Source of the DNA: JAAZIN01 sp964464625
Lineage (GTDB): Bacteria > Bacillota > Dethiobacteria > DTU022
Reading direction: 5' to 3'
Assembly: GCA_964464625.1 (NCBI GenBank)
Contig: CAYXKD010000002.1
Span: 1-64,000, forward strand
Length of the DNA stretch: 64,000 nucleotides
Both the position numbers and the translations under genes were made by a program. Each line of letters begins with the position of its first letter. Position 1 is the stretch's first letter. Under the pieces are notes generated by a model. It ran no database searches. It saw only the letters and a list, made by a program, of their open reading frames with translations, and was not told the DNA's origin. Shown one piece after another: positions 42,816 to 52,036 of the stretch.

Positions 42816-42986
42816 CTAAAAACAGCCCAGCTGGCAGCCGTAAATCTTGATCTTCTCCTCATCGCAGATCTTTCCCACATCCGCGGGCAGACACTCAAAC
42901 TCTTCCGCCAGAGCAAAAGCCTTTTTGCATGACAGCCTCTTCTCCGGGGCCTCCTCAAGAACCCGTTTCAAAAGTTTCTCTTTCAT
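42816..42986 (-). CDS. Small conserved-looking cysteine protein
   Basis: This 56-residue protein has a strong ribosome site (GGAGG, 5 bases) before ATG 42986; GTG 42998 is an alternative start. It is helical and charged, with four cysteines in the pattern SCKKA, FECLP, KICDE and GCQLGC. From memory, similar short proteins ending in CQLGCF occur in anaerobic Clostridia, but I know no function. The C-terminal C-x-x-x-C suggests a metal site. It stands between groES and a phosphoesterase gene, 53 bases before the latter's stop-side neighbour. Confidence 0.65.
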   Translation of the reverse strand: MKEKLLKRVLEEAPEKRLSCKKAFALAEEFECLPADVGKICDEEKIKIYGCQLGCF

Positions 42987-43039
42987 TTTCTCCTCCACTA
43001 TTTTTCTGCTCCTTTCAATTCCGCCTCAGCTCAGATTCG

Positions 43040-43597
43040 CTAAAGGTAAATGATCTCGCCGTAAATAGTGCTCCCCGGGTCAATATGGAGAATGCCGTAA
43101 GAAGGGCGCCCCGCCCACCGCGGATCCGTGCAGGATCCGGGATTGAACATGAGTGTGCCGTCTTCCCTGTATTCACAAAGCGGCTCGTGGCTGTGTCCGA
43201 AAAGGATCACCTGCGGCTGTAAGTCCCTGAAAGCCTCTTCAGCCCGCTTGCGAGGTGCCCTGCGCATCCCATCGCCATGGATCAGGCCGATCTGCAAGCT
43301 GCCCAGCTGAAGCAGTTTCCTGCGCCCAAGCCGCTTATGCAGATAGTGCGGATCCATATTACCCGCCACCGCCACAAGAGGCGCCAGAGCCTCAAGCTCC
43401 ACCAGGACGGTCTCGTCAACGAGATCTCCGGCATGCAGAATAAGATCCACCCCATCCAGTTGATCCAGCAAATCCGGCGGCAGGCAGCGGGCGCGCCGCG
43501 GCACATGGCTGTCCGAAACCACGCCGATCCGCTGCACCTCATCTTCAATCTTCACCGTAATAATGGATTTTTCCACTGCCTTGCCGGCTTTACGCAA
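43040..43597 (-). CDS. Metallophosphoesterase (YfcE/MJ0936 type)
   Basis: This 185-residue calcineurin-like phosphodiesterase shows the five metal motifs in order: D-x-H in VVSDSHVP, GD in HAGDLVDE, GN-x-D in VAGNMDPH, the H of LIHGDG, and GHSHEP. The substrate is probably a phosphodiester. The start is uncertain: TTG 43597 has GAGGGG 13 bases away, and several internal GTG codons are possible, since the family core begins near residue 22. Confidence 0.88.
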   Translation of the reverse strand: MRKAGKAVEKSIITVKIEDEVQRIGVVSDSHVPRRARCLPPDLLDQLDGVDLILHAGDLVDETVLVELEALAPLVAVAGNMDPHYLHKRLGRRKLLQLGSLQIGLIHGDGMRRAPRKRAEEAFRDLQPQVILFGHSHEPLCEYREDGTLMFNPGSCTDPRWAGRPSYGILHIDPGSTIYGEIIYL

Positions 43598-43913
43598 AAA
43601 GTATCAATCCCCTCACAATATTCGCAAAATCAAAATGGCTGAACCGGGGCAGGCCATTACCGATACCGGAGCACAGCATCACAGCAAAACCGGTGAAATC
43701 ATCTACTCCGCCTGGAGAAAATTATATAGCGAAGTGGCGTTCTATTGCAATAGCTTTCTCCATTCCCTTCCGGTTGAAAAGCGGTGCTGCCGGGCTTGCC
43801 GCCCCCGTTAAAGGTCCGAAACATGCACTGAAGCTGGCAGTTATCCCGCCGGTACAGAGTACAGCCATACTAAGAGCTGCCTGCCTTGCATAAACTCAGA
43901 AAGGGGAAATCAG
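43598..43913. other. 316-bp intergenic region, nothing recognised
   Basis: This lies between divergent phosphoesterase and DUF4091 genes. Short open stretches have no ribosome site or family match. It should contain the promoters of both genes, but none is convincing. Confidence 0.45.
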
Positions 43914-45698
43914 TTGCCGGAAGGGATGTTTGGCGTGTCGCGAAGCAGGCGCAGTAAAAATAATCTTGAACAGCTGCTCTTTCTGGTCTGTTTTATTCTG
44001 CTGTTGTTAGCCCTTTCCAGAAGCCTGAACCGCTGCCGCAAACATCTTTCCAGCACGGAGGAAAATACTTTCATCCCACATCATGCCCTCTGTAAAAGAG
44101 ACGATGAGGCTACTTTCGCCGATCATGAAGATTTGATCTGCTGGCTTCTCCCCTCCACATTAAAGGTGATCGAACCATCCCACTCAGGTGATGGAGAGTT
44201 GAATATTACACCCGGCATCACCATACAAAATGATGGCTCCGCCGGGTTTCTCTATGCTGCTCGCGGAGAATACGAATCGATCCAGCTGGTACTATACACA
44301 GATGGGGAAATCGCTCATCTGCCTGTCCAGTATCTACCCGCCGGCACAAAGCCCCTTCCTGAAGACTGGGTTAATATTTACCGGGTGCTCACAGTGAACA
44401 CCCCGGGTGTTGCCAAGTGGGGCTTTCCCGAAAACAAACCGGAAAGACGCTGTACAGCCTATCCTGATCCGCTGCTGCCGCTTCAGGGGGCGCTCAGCCT
44501 TGAGCCCGGTGAATTTAAAGTTCTCTGGCTGAGCATCAATGTCCCCTGTAACGCCGTCAGCGGTGAATATACTGGAGAGATATCGCTGGGAGGCGCCAGG
44601 GTGCCGCTGCACTTGAAGGTGTGGCCCTTTGCCATCCCCGGGGCCTCCACTTTGCGTACTGCCTTCGGATTGGGTGGAAAGGGATTTGCCAGCCACCACC
44701 AGGTAGCATACCGGTCAGACGAATACCAGGAAATATACCGCCTTTACTATGATGCGCTGCTTGATTACAGGATAAATGCCTATCATCTCCCCTACGGCGG
44801 CGGGGGAGCGGGGGGATCCCTTCTCGATCCCAGGGCCAGGCCTTATCTAAAAGACGAAAGGGTGGGCGCATTTATCGGCTATTACCATCAAAATGAAGCC
44901 CTTATGGCAGAAACATGGGCTTATCTTGAGCAGCAGGGTGTCTTAGAGAAAGCCTGGATCTTTAACCTTGATGAACCGCTCACAGAGAAGGATTACTCCA
45001 CCATCGAGAAACAGGCTGCTTACCTGGATAGGCTTATCCCAGAGATCCCCTATGGAGTGACCTTTCATACCGGCCCGCCGTGGGATCAACAGAGTTCACC
45101 TTTTGATTACCTCAGTTCCTCGGTAGACCGTTGGATAATCCAGACCAATTATTTTGTCCAGGGGCGGGGAAGAGAAGAAAGTTTTAAAGAACAGCTTGGC
45201 CAGGCTTATGAAGATGGAGATGAAGTCTGGCTCTATGTGTCTCTGGCCCCCCGCGAACCTTACTGCAACCTGCTGCTAAACAATGCAGCGCTGCAGCACC
45301 GCCTCTTACCATGGCAATGTTACAGTGCCGGTATTGTCAGCGGTTTCTTATACTGGCAAACCACCTTCTGGGAGGAGACCTCCGATCCCTACAATGATCA
45401 GGCAACTGTGAAAAAACACGATCCCCATCTCTACGGTGACGGCTCCCTCTTTTACCCCGGCGCAGCAGTGGGTATGAACGGCCCGGTAGGCTCAATCCGG
45501 CTGCATAACCTGAGGGACGGACTGGAGGATTATGAATATTTGGTGCTGGCCGAGCAGGCCTTCGGCCGTGCCGAAACAATGGAACTTGTTGAGGCGATAA
45601 GCCCCTCCTTCGGCAATTACATCGAAGACCCTTTTCTTTTTGAAACAGTGAGACAGAGCCTTGGGGAGAAGCTCTCCCGCTATTACGGCGGCGGCTAG
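43914..45698 (+). CDS. DUF4091 glycoside-hydrolase-like protein
   Basis: This 594-residue protein has a single N-terminal membrane helix (about residues 20-38) and so faces outside. The middle carries an Ig-like beta domain (EYESIQLVLYTDG and similar). The C-terminal half matches DUF4091, related to GH123. The segment AWIFNLDEPLTEKDY contains the D-E pair expected at the catalytic site, and the GLEDYEYL motif lies near the end. I chose TTG 43914, with AAAGGGG 8 bases upstream. Glycan substrate is unknown. Confidence 0.8.
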   Translation: MPEGMFGVSRSRRSKNNLEQLLFLVCFILLLLALSRSLNRCRKHLSSTEENTFIPHHALCKRDDEATFADHEDLICWLLPSTLKVIEPSHSGDGELNITPGITIQNDGSAGFLYAARGEYESIQLVLYTDGEIAHLPVQYLPAGTKPLPEDWVNIYRVLTVNTPGVAKWGFPENKPERRCTAYPDPLLPLQGALSLEPGEFKVLWLSINVPCNAVSGEYTGEISLGGARVPLHLKVWPFAIPGASTLRTAFGLGGKGFASHHQVAYRSDEYQEIYRLYYDALLDYRINAYHLPYGGGGAGGSLLDPRARPYLKDERVGAFIGYYHQNEALMAETWAYLEQQGVLEKAWIFNLDEPLTEKDYSTIEKQAAYLDRLIPEIPYGVTFHTGPPWDQQSSPFDYLSSSVDRWIIQTNYFVQGRGREESFKEQLGQAYEDGDEVWLYVSLAPREPYCNLLLNNAALQHRLLPWQCYSAGIVSGFLYWQTTFWEETSDPYNDQATVKKHDPHLYGDGSLFYPGAAVGMNGPVGSIRLHNLRDGLEDYEYLVLAEQAFGRAETMELVEAISPSFGNYIEDPFLFETVRQSLGEKLSRYYGGG

Positions 45699-45921
45699 CG
45701 ACAATTAAAGACCTCTTGCCGCGCAACCTGCACGATGGCATTGAAAAAATTGAAAAGAGCCTCTCCCTGCATTGCGCAGGCAAAAGAGCCAACAGGAAAA
45801 ATAAATCATTGCGGTGGGATAAATTATTTTCATCAAAAAGAGGAAAGGCCTCCGCCGGGGCGAACATTTACCTGTTGAACATATTATCATAAAACAGCAG
45901 GCGAAAGAGGTTTAAGATCCC

Positions 45922-46713
45922 TTGATCCTTGATTTTCTAAAGGGTATGGCTGTTGGAATTGCCTTTGTTCTGCCCGGCATAAGCGCCGGAACAGTCATCC
46001 TTATTCTCGGCTTTTACAAACAATTCATTGATGATATCTCCAGATTCCACCTGCGGCCCTACCTGCCCCATCTTTGCGGCGGTGCTTTGGCCGCCCTGGC
46101 CGGTGTTAAGATCATCGCCTATCTCCTGGAAAATTGCAAAGACCTGCTGCTCGCCTTTTTGCTGGGCCTGCTGGTTGCCTCTCTTCGTGTAATCCTGTTC
46201 CAGGAGGGTAAAATGATCAAATTCCGCCCCCTCACTGTTCTCGCCGGTATTGCCGGCTTTTTGGTGGCCTGGTTTGCCTTCAGCAATCCCGGCCCGGGCT
46301 GGAGCCCCTTGCCCGCCGTTTCCATCTATCACTTCTTTGCCGGCGGCGCCGTGGCCGGAGCCACCATGATCCTGCCGGGAATTTCCGGCAGTTCATCCCT
46401 GGTGATCATGAACATGTACGACGATGTCATCTTTGCAGTGAATCACTGGGAGTGGCTGAATCTCGCTGTTTTTACCGCCGGGGCGCTGCTGGGTATCTTT
46501 GGGCTGGCCCGCCTTCTCTCCGCCCTGTACAGGCGCTATCAGGAGGCCCTCTCCCTGGTGCTGACGGGCCTGGTCCTCGGTTCAATCCGTTCCCTTTTGC
46601 CCTCATCGTTTAGCGCCGGCGTCCTTATTGCAGCCCTTGCCGGAGCCGCTATCGTGCTGGCCCTGACTATCCCCCGCCGCCCCAAAAGCGGTGAAAAAAC
46701 TATTTCCCCCTAG
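45922..46713 (+). CDS. DUF368 membrane protein (PopT-type lipid carrier transporter)
   Basis: This 263-residue polytopic protein is of the DUF368 family. Two inverted-repeat-like signatures are visible: VLPGISAGTVILILG near the start and MILPGISGSSSLVIMN in the middle. Members were shown to return undecaprenyl phosphate to the inner leaflet (PopT). The start appears to be TTG 45922 with GAGG about 11 bases upstream. The N-terminal context (LDFLKGMAVG) is typical. A DedA protein, of a family with the same proposed role, is at 71-763. Confidence 0.87.
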   Translation: MILDFLKGMAVGIAFVLPGISAGTVILILGFYKQFIDDISRFHLRPYLPHLCGGALAALAGVKIIAYLLENCKDLLLAFLLGLLVASLRVILFQEGKMIKFRPLTVLAGIAGFLVAWFAFSNPGPGWSPLPAVSIYHFFAGGAVAGATMILPGISGSSSLVIMNMYDDVIFAVNHWEWLNLAVFTAGALLGIFGLARLLSALYRRYQEALSLVLTGLVLGSIRSLLPSSFSAGVLIAALAGAAIVLALTIPRRPKSGEKTISP

Positions 46714-46866
46714 ACAGACAACAAACAATCCCCTGCAATCCCCTGCACCCGCCGCCCTCCTTATCCGTCCCTCTGCACACCCTTTGCCCTCCCTCCCCAG
46801 CCGGGTAAATTCTTTGCGGCAACAGCATCACACTGTCAGGAAGCACTGCATTTTAATTCTTTTATA

Positions 46867-46890
46867 ATAAAAAAGCCCCCGCAGGGGCTT
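46867..46890 (-). terminator. Terminator of the glucosaminidase gene
   Basis: On the minus strand AAGCCCC and GGGGCTT pair around TGCG and lead into TTTTTTATTA. It lies about 25 bases after the stop at 46914. Confidence 0.88.
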
Positions 46891-46913
46891 CAGTTATCTA
46901 TATTCCATATTTA

Positions 46914-48836
46914 CTATTCTTGATAGCGCGGTATATCAAAAGTAAGACTGTAGCTGTCAAGCATGTCGTAGAGATTTCTGATCCGCGAAACCTGCTTGGC
47001 CGCCCAGCCCATGTCAGTGGCATACTGGTGTGTCCCCGGCGAATTGGGGTTCCAGCGCATTTTGTAAAGAGTATTCTGACTATAGGAGGGGTGATTCACG
47101 TAACTGGCCGAGGCAAACTTTGCCCCGCCCAGAATCGCCGCTTCCGGTGTGAACCAGCGCTCCTGGTAAGCCCTTAAAGCGCCGTAATAGTTGGGGTTGC
47201 TGTCGTAGGCCCCGATACCGAACATATTATAGACTTTCACAGTCCCTTGACCAGGGAAAAGGTTATCCTGATCGGGAAAGTCCGATCCGTTGGCCAACGC
47301 GCTGGTGCCGTTTCCTGTCTCATGCAGCGCCAGGGAGACGAGAAAGATCTCATTGATATTGTTATCCCGGCTCGCCTGCATAAAGTGAGCGCCTGTCCCA
47401 TTGAGGATTCCCTTGCCGGAGAGAATCCTATCCAGATCCGCTACTGTCGAGCCTGCGCTGCCGGAAAGCAGCAAAAACTGAAACATGGAGGTAACAGAAA
47501 AAGATCCGTCAACAACCTGGCAGTATTTACCGCAGACCCATCCTTCCCTGTCGCTCACCCTGATCTTATACCAGACACCTTCGCTGCCCGGTTCGGTGCC
47601 CCCTTCAGCCTCAGCCTGTCCCAGAATGGGATAGACCTCGTTCTGCCATACGCTCATAAGATTGCCGCCGGCATCTTTCAGCTGGGGGCTCCCGGTGGTG
47701 GGCCGCTCCCGGAGCCTTAAATTCGGTTCGGCAAGAATGCGAATTGACGCCGCCCCGCTGCCGGTATAATTCATATCAATAAAGTTGTAGGGATCAATGT
47801 AGCAGGCCACATCCTCCCGCAGGGCCCTTTGCCAGCCGCCTCCGTAGCTATCTGTCACCGGCGGGCTTCCCGAAGCCATCTGGATATCAATCATCCGGTT
47901 AAGGGTATATCCGTAGCGGCTAAAATTGACTGTACACCCCGAACGGATGGAGACGGCGCCGAGATAAACAATGCGCTGCAGCTCTTTAAGAGAAGCAAAA
48001 GGCTTTAGCGGCAGTAGCCGCGAACCCAATTGATCCTGCTCCGCCGCCGTCAGGCTGAAACGTCCCAAACCGAGCCCGAGCACAGCATCATACTCAAGCA
48101 AGGCATTTTTCATATCAGCGGCGCTGGAAGCCCCATTCACCGCCTGCATGCCTTTATCCGCTGTGGGCTTTGCCGCCGCCACCGCAGCGTTGAAGGCGCC
48201 TTTAAACTGCTCCAGGGAGCCAAACCCCTGCCCCGGTCTTTGAGCCAGCACCTCATTTAAAACAGCAGTCTGTTTATCGCGGTTGAGCCGGTTATAATCA
48301 GCCAGGTTCAGGCCCAGCTGCGAGCCCCAGGAGATAACCAGCGCCTCCAGATCACCGGCGCTGGCAGCACCGTTCAGCTCAGCCAGGATATCGACTGTCG
48401 CATCAATTGTTTTCTCCGTAAACAATAGATTACCATCATCACCCCTAGTGACAACATAAATCTTTTTGGGCATAATTGCCATTTTTGACTCGTTGCTAGA
48501 AGTGTAAGCATTACAATCGAAAGATCTTTTGCTAAAGACGGCATCAATGTAAGCATCCAGAACATCTTCATAATCTATGTAACCCCTGGTACTGTCGAAC
48601 AGCGCTACAACACCTGCTGTCTCACACTTGTAATACTCATAAAAAGGAGCAGGATCGCCAAGTATATATATCACATATGAATCTATAAGATCTTCATAAT
48701 TCATTTCATAATATTTGCCGTCCTTACCCTTCAAAACATAATCCTCCACTGCTGCCAAAGCCGAAGTACCTGCTATAACCAAGAGCAGTCCAATTAGAAT
48801 GGAAAGTATAATTCTAGGAATCTTATATCTAATCAT
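46914..48836 (-). CDS. Secreted cell-wall glucosaminidase with SH3 domain
   Basis: This 640-residue exported autolysin-like protein has a signal peptide (about residues 1-29, cleavage after ALA). A helical module of about 75 residues occurs twice, around residues 145-225 and 230-300 (NGAASAGDLE and NGASSAADMK start them). An SH3b domain follows (LRLRERPTTGS to GWVCGKY). The C-terminal GH73-type N-acetylglucosaminidase has LHETGNGTS with the catalytic Glu and YNMFGIGAYD. It is 30 bases downstream of a beta-helix gene, likely on one transcript. Confidence 0.87.
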   Translation of the reverse strand: MIRYKIPRIILSILIGLLLVIAGTSALAAVEDYVLKGKDGKYYEMNYEDLIDSYVIYILGDPAPFYEYYKCETAGVVALFDSTRGYIDYEDVLDAYIDAVFSKRSFDCNAYTSSNESKMAIMPKKIYVVTRGDDGNLLFTEKTIDATVDILAELNGAASAGDLEALVISWGSQLGLNLADYNRLNRDKQTAVLNEVLAQRPGQGFGSLEQFKGAFNAAVAAAKPTADKGMQAVNGASSAADMKNALLEYDAVLGLGLGRFSLTAAEQDQLGSRLLPLKPFASLKELQRIVYLGAVSIRSGCTVNFSRYGYTLNRMIDIQMASGSPPVTDSYGGGWQRALREDVACYIDPYNFIDMNYTGSGAASIRILAEPNLRLRERPTTGSPQLKDAGGNLMSVWQNEVYPILGQAEAEGGTEPGSEGVWYKIRVSDREGWVCGKYCQVVDGSFSVTSMFQFLLLSGSAGSTVADLDRILSGKGILNGTGAHFMQASRDNNINEIFLVSLALHETGNGTSALANGSDFPDQDNLFPGQGTVKVYNMFGIGAYDSNPNYYGALRAYQERWFTPEAAILGGAKFASASYVNHPSYSQNTLYKMRWNPNSPGTHQYATDMGWAAKQVSRIRNLYDMLDSYSLTFDIPRYQE

Positions 48837-48866
48837 TTTTTAGCACATCATTCCTATATGTGTTTG

Positions 48867-50318
48867 TCACTTAATGATAACGTTCTCTCTTCTGGCAAGA
48901 TTCTCCGGCACTACTCCCCTAAAAACATTACTACTGGGTCTATATGTTAATGGTTCATCGTGACCCTTAATAAAAACACTATGTTTTTCCGGTTCATGTA
49001 TTATTACGATTACCAAACGTTCACCAGGTAGGACTGGCGCTCCATCCTCAGGACCCAATGACTGAAAACTAATTAATGGATCTACTGGATCCACCGGCTT
49101 CGGATCTTTAGGCGGCTCCTGGGGAGCAGCCGGTGTCCCGGGTGACGGCGCCGGCTCCTCTTTCTTAGGTTTCTGTGCAGTGCTGTCCTTTTCCGTTGCC
49201 TTTGTCTTCGGCTTTTCAACCGGGTGCTCTTCCCCGCCCACCATCGCCTTGATCCCCCCGGCCAGCTCCACCTTGCCGGGCTTCTGCTCAATAGCAACGC
49301 CGGACACGTTGATCTTGACATGCCCGATGGAACCGCTGCCGGTGACCTCACCGGCGCCGTTAAACTCCATATATTCGGCCGCTGCCCCTTCTGGCAGGTG
49401 GATCATCACGGTTCCCTCCGAAGGATCTACAAACAGTGCATCCATATTGCCTGCAGCAAACTCAAGAAAGATCCCCAGTCCGGCGGCGCTGATTTTCTCC
49501 ACATTGCCGGAAATCTTGCACAGTCCCGGGGAGTTAATAGTAATCTCTAAGATTGTACCCTCGCCGGACAGCTCCAAAGGTGCCCCCGGCAGCAGCGATT
49601 CGATGCTCACCCCGTCTTTCAGATCGATAAGAGCATCTTCCGCCTCTTTACCGGTGCAGAGGCTCTTCACCAGACCCGCCAGGAATGTAACCCTTGCTTC
49701 CGGTTCGGTCACGCAAACAGTTTCAAAATCCCCTTCAAGCTCAATTTCCGCCGCAGTTTCTATGTAAATTTCACCGACCCGCCCCTCACCGGAAAGAGCG
49801 CTCGCTGAAAGGGAGGATTCGCCCAGAATGGTGATCTTCTTCACAACGGTGTTCCCCTTAAGAACAACCCGCACCTTACCCCCTTCCCTGTTGATCACCA
49901 GATGGTTGATCGTCGCATCTTCAAAGACCACGGTATCTTCGCCGCCGCCCTGGACCATTACAGTATCTTCCACCACAACCCTGACCAGATCCACACAACC
50001 ATCCCCGATGGCTGCCGTTAGAATAAGGTCATCTGTAACCCTGGTGTTCTGCAGTGTTACCCCGGGGGCAGTGATCATCAATGGGCCCTCCACTACTTCC
50101 ATATCTAAGGGCCCATATGTACCTGGTTCTCTAATCTCCTTAAGCTGCTGCCAGCCCAGCACCTGGTCTACCCTGCTTCTACCGCCGGGACTGATTAATA
50201 AATAGAGGTTCAGGCAAAGTGATAATATCAGGAAAATATAGATGAACGGCGAATAATTAAATTGTGTCTTTTTTTTGCGCATGGCTTTTGCCCTCTCCTT
50301 AGAATTGGTCAGATCCAT
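48867..50318 (-). CDS. Membrane-anchored beta-helix-like protein A
   Basis: This 483-residue protein of unknown family has a single N-terminal membrane helix (FIYIFLILSLCLNLYLLI) and an extracellular part. Residues about 60-345 are a run of short beta strands with V/I-x-V and L-x-L alternation, typical of a parallel beta-helix or bactofilin-like solenoid. A Pro/Lys/Glu-rich linker follows, then a C-terminal domain of about 70 residues absent from its paralogue. It shares most of its body with the next gene upstream. GGAGA-type site precedes the start; ATG codons at residues 1 and 13 are both possible. Confidence 0.7.
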   Translation of the reverse strand: MDLTNSKERAKAMRKKKTQFNYSPFIYIFLILSLCLNLYLLISPGGRSRVDQVLGWQQLKEIREPGTYGPLDMEVVEGPLMITAPGVTLQNTRVTDDLILTAAIGDGCVDLVRVVVEDTVMVQGGGEDTVVFEDATINHLVINREGGKVRVVLKGNTVVKKITILGESSLSASALSGEGRVGEIYIETAAEIELEGDFETVCVTEPEARVTFLAGLVKSLCTGKEAEDALIDLKDGVSIESLLPGAPLELSGEGTILEITINSPGLCKISGNVEKISAAGLGIFLEFAAGNMDALFVDPSEGTVMIHLPEGAAAEYMEFNGAGEVTGSGSIGHVKINVSGVAIEQKPGKVELAGGIKAMVGGEEHPVEKPKTKATEKDSTAQKPKKEEPAPSPGTPAAPQEPPKDPKPVDPVDPLISFQSLGPEDGAPVLPGERLVIVIIHEPEKHSVFIKGHDEPLTYRPSSNVFRGVVPENLARRENVIIK

Positions 50319-50488
50319 CCTTAGACACTATTAGACAATTTAAGACAGATCCCTGCTTTTTTTCAAAGTTATTTTCTTACAATAACTGGTGGGAGTTTAA
50401 ACAGCAGAATAGTAAAGGAGTAAAGAAGCGTTCTAATCAGGCAAGCAATGCGATCAGCAAGAGAAGAGGGAGCTGAGAATGTTGACTT

Positions 50489-51865
50489 TCACTCACCCTC
50501 ATCCTGTTCTCCACCCTCATCATCGTCCCCATTAGTAGGAGGGGGGTCATTATCCCCGGAATCTCCCGATCCGTCACCCTGGGAATTCTCATCCCCATTG
50601 TCGGGTTCGGGCGGGGGCCAGTATTCATCAGGATCGGGGCTTTCCGGGGGCGGCGCGGGTGGCGGACTTTCCGGCGCCGCTGGAGCCGGCTTCTGCTGCG
50701 CAGTTCCCTTACCCGTTGTTTCCTTATCCGAATCTTCATCGCCCAGATCCTCGCCGGCTACCACCGCCTTGATCCCCTCTGCCAGTTCAACTTTGCCGGG
50801 CTTCTGCTCAATAACAACACCGGACACATTGATCCTGACCTGCTCAATAGAACCGCCTCCGGTGACCTCGGCAGCTCCGTTAAATTCCATATATTTAACC
50901 GCGACAGCTTCCGCCAGTTGAATCATCACCGTACCTTCCGTGGGATCCACAGGATCCACAACAACTGTATCGAAATTGCCCGACGCAAAATCAAGAATTA
51001 CCCCCGCTTCGCCGGCACTTATCTTTTCCACGTTACCGGAAATTTTGCAAAGACCCGGAGAGAGCACCGTAATTACTTTGATTGTTCCCTCACCTGACAG
51101 CTCCAGGGGCGCTCCAACCTCCAGCAACTCGATGACAACCCCATCTTTCAGATCGATAAGAGCATCTTCAGCGTCTTTACCGGTGCGAAGACTTTCCACC
51201 TCTCCCTTTAAAATTGTCACCTTCGCCTCAGATGTCTTCACGCAAAGAGTAGCAAAGTCTCCCTCAAGCTCAACTTCCGCCGGAGTCTCCACTGAGAGTT
51301 CACCTACCCGGCCCTTACCGGAAAGACCTGCAGTACAAAGGGAAGCCCCCTCCAAGATGGTAATTTTCCGCACAATGGTATCTCCCTTGAGGACAACGCG
51401 CACCCTGCCATCAACCCTGTTGATCACTAGATGGTTGATATCGGCATCCTCAAACAGCACCGTCTCTTCTCCGCCGCCCTGGACCAGAGCGGAATTCTCC
51501 ACAATCACATTAACCAGATCAACAGAGCCGTCACCAATGGCTGCTGTAAGGATGAGGTCCTCTGTAACCCTGGTGTTCTGCAAAGTAACCCCCGGTGCAC
51601 TGATCCTTAACGGTCCCTTCACAACTTCCATATCTGAAGGGCCGTACGTACCCGGCTCCCAGATTTCTCTGAGCTGCTGCCAACTCAGCACCTGCGCCTC
51701 CCCGTTTTGATTATAAAATTTGATTATGAAATAGGTATTCAGGCAAAGAGATAAAATCAGGAAGATTTGGAGCAACATCGAGTAATTAAATACAAACTTT
51801 CTTTTTCGCATAACTCTTTCCTTCTCCCTGGAAGTATCAGAATCCTCCCAGCAAATATTAGACAT
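50489..51865 (-). CDS. Membrane-anchored beta-helix-like protein B
   Basis: This is the 458-residue paralogue of protein A. They share the sequence WQQLREI, GTYGPSDMEVV, VTLQNTRVT, DLILTAAIGDG and most of the solenoid to about residue 360. Protein B instead ends in a Pro-rich, Asp/Glu-rich tail without the extra domain. One membrane helix is at residues 28-48. The ATG at residue 19 is an alternative start. The 170-base gap to protein A repeats the upstream sequence of B. No domain of known function was recognised. A surface scaffold or adhesin role is only a guess. Confidence 0.7.
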   Translation of the reverse strand: MSNICWEDSDTSREKERVMRKRKFVFNYSMLLQIFLILSLCLNTYFIIKFYNQNGEAQVLSWQQLREIWEPGTYGPSDMEVVKGPLRISAPGVTLQNTRVTEDLILTAAIGDGSVDLVNVIVENSALVQGGGEETVLFEDADINHLVINRVDGRVRVVLKGDTIVRKITILEGASLCTAGLSGKGRVGELSVETPAEVELEGDFATLCVKTSEAKVTILKGEVESLRTGKDAEDALIDLKDGVVIELLEVGAPLELSGEGTIKVITVLSPGLCKISGNVEKISAGEAGVILDFASGNFDTVVVDPVDPTEGTVMIQLAEAVAVKYMEFNGAAEVTGGGSIEQVRINVSGVVIEQKPGKVELAEGIKAVVAGEDLGDEDSDKETTGKGTAQQKPAPAAPESPPPAPPPESPDPDEYWPPPEPDNGDENSQGDGSGDSGDNDPPPTNGDDDEGGEQDEGE

Positions 51866-52036
51866 TTCCAGAAAGATCCCTGCATTTTCTTAAAATGTTA
51901 CTCGATTTTGACTTCAAAGTCCTTGTCATATATGAGAGCGCACATTGACTCGATTTTATGACAAAGCTAACATATGATGTTTTGGAAAAAGCGGCACCTC
52001 TTTTGGGGTGTTCTGTGGAATACTTAACTGATGAAG

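Noticed and set aside
42764..42958. A 64-residue frame overlapping the small cysteine protein.
   Set aside because: It is very rich in Arg and has no ribosome site, while the overlapping 42816-42986 frame has a good one and a coherent cysteine pattern.
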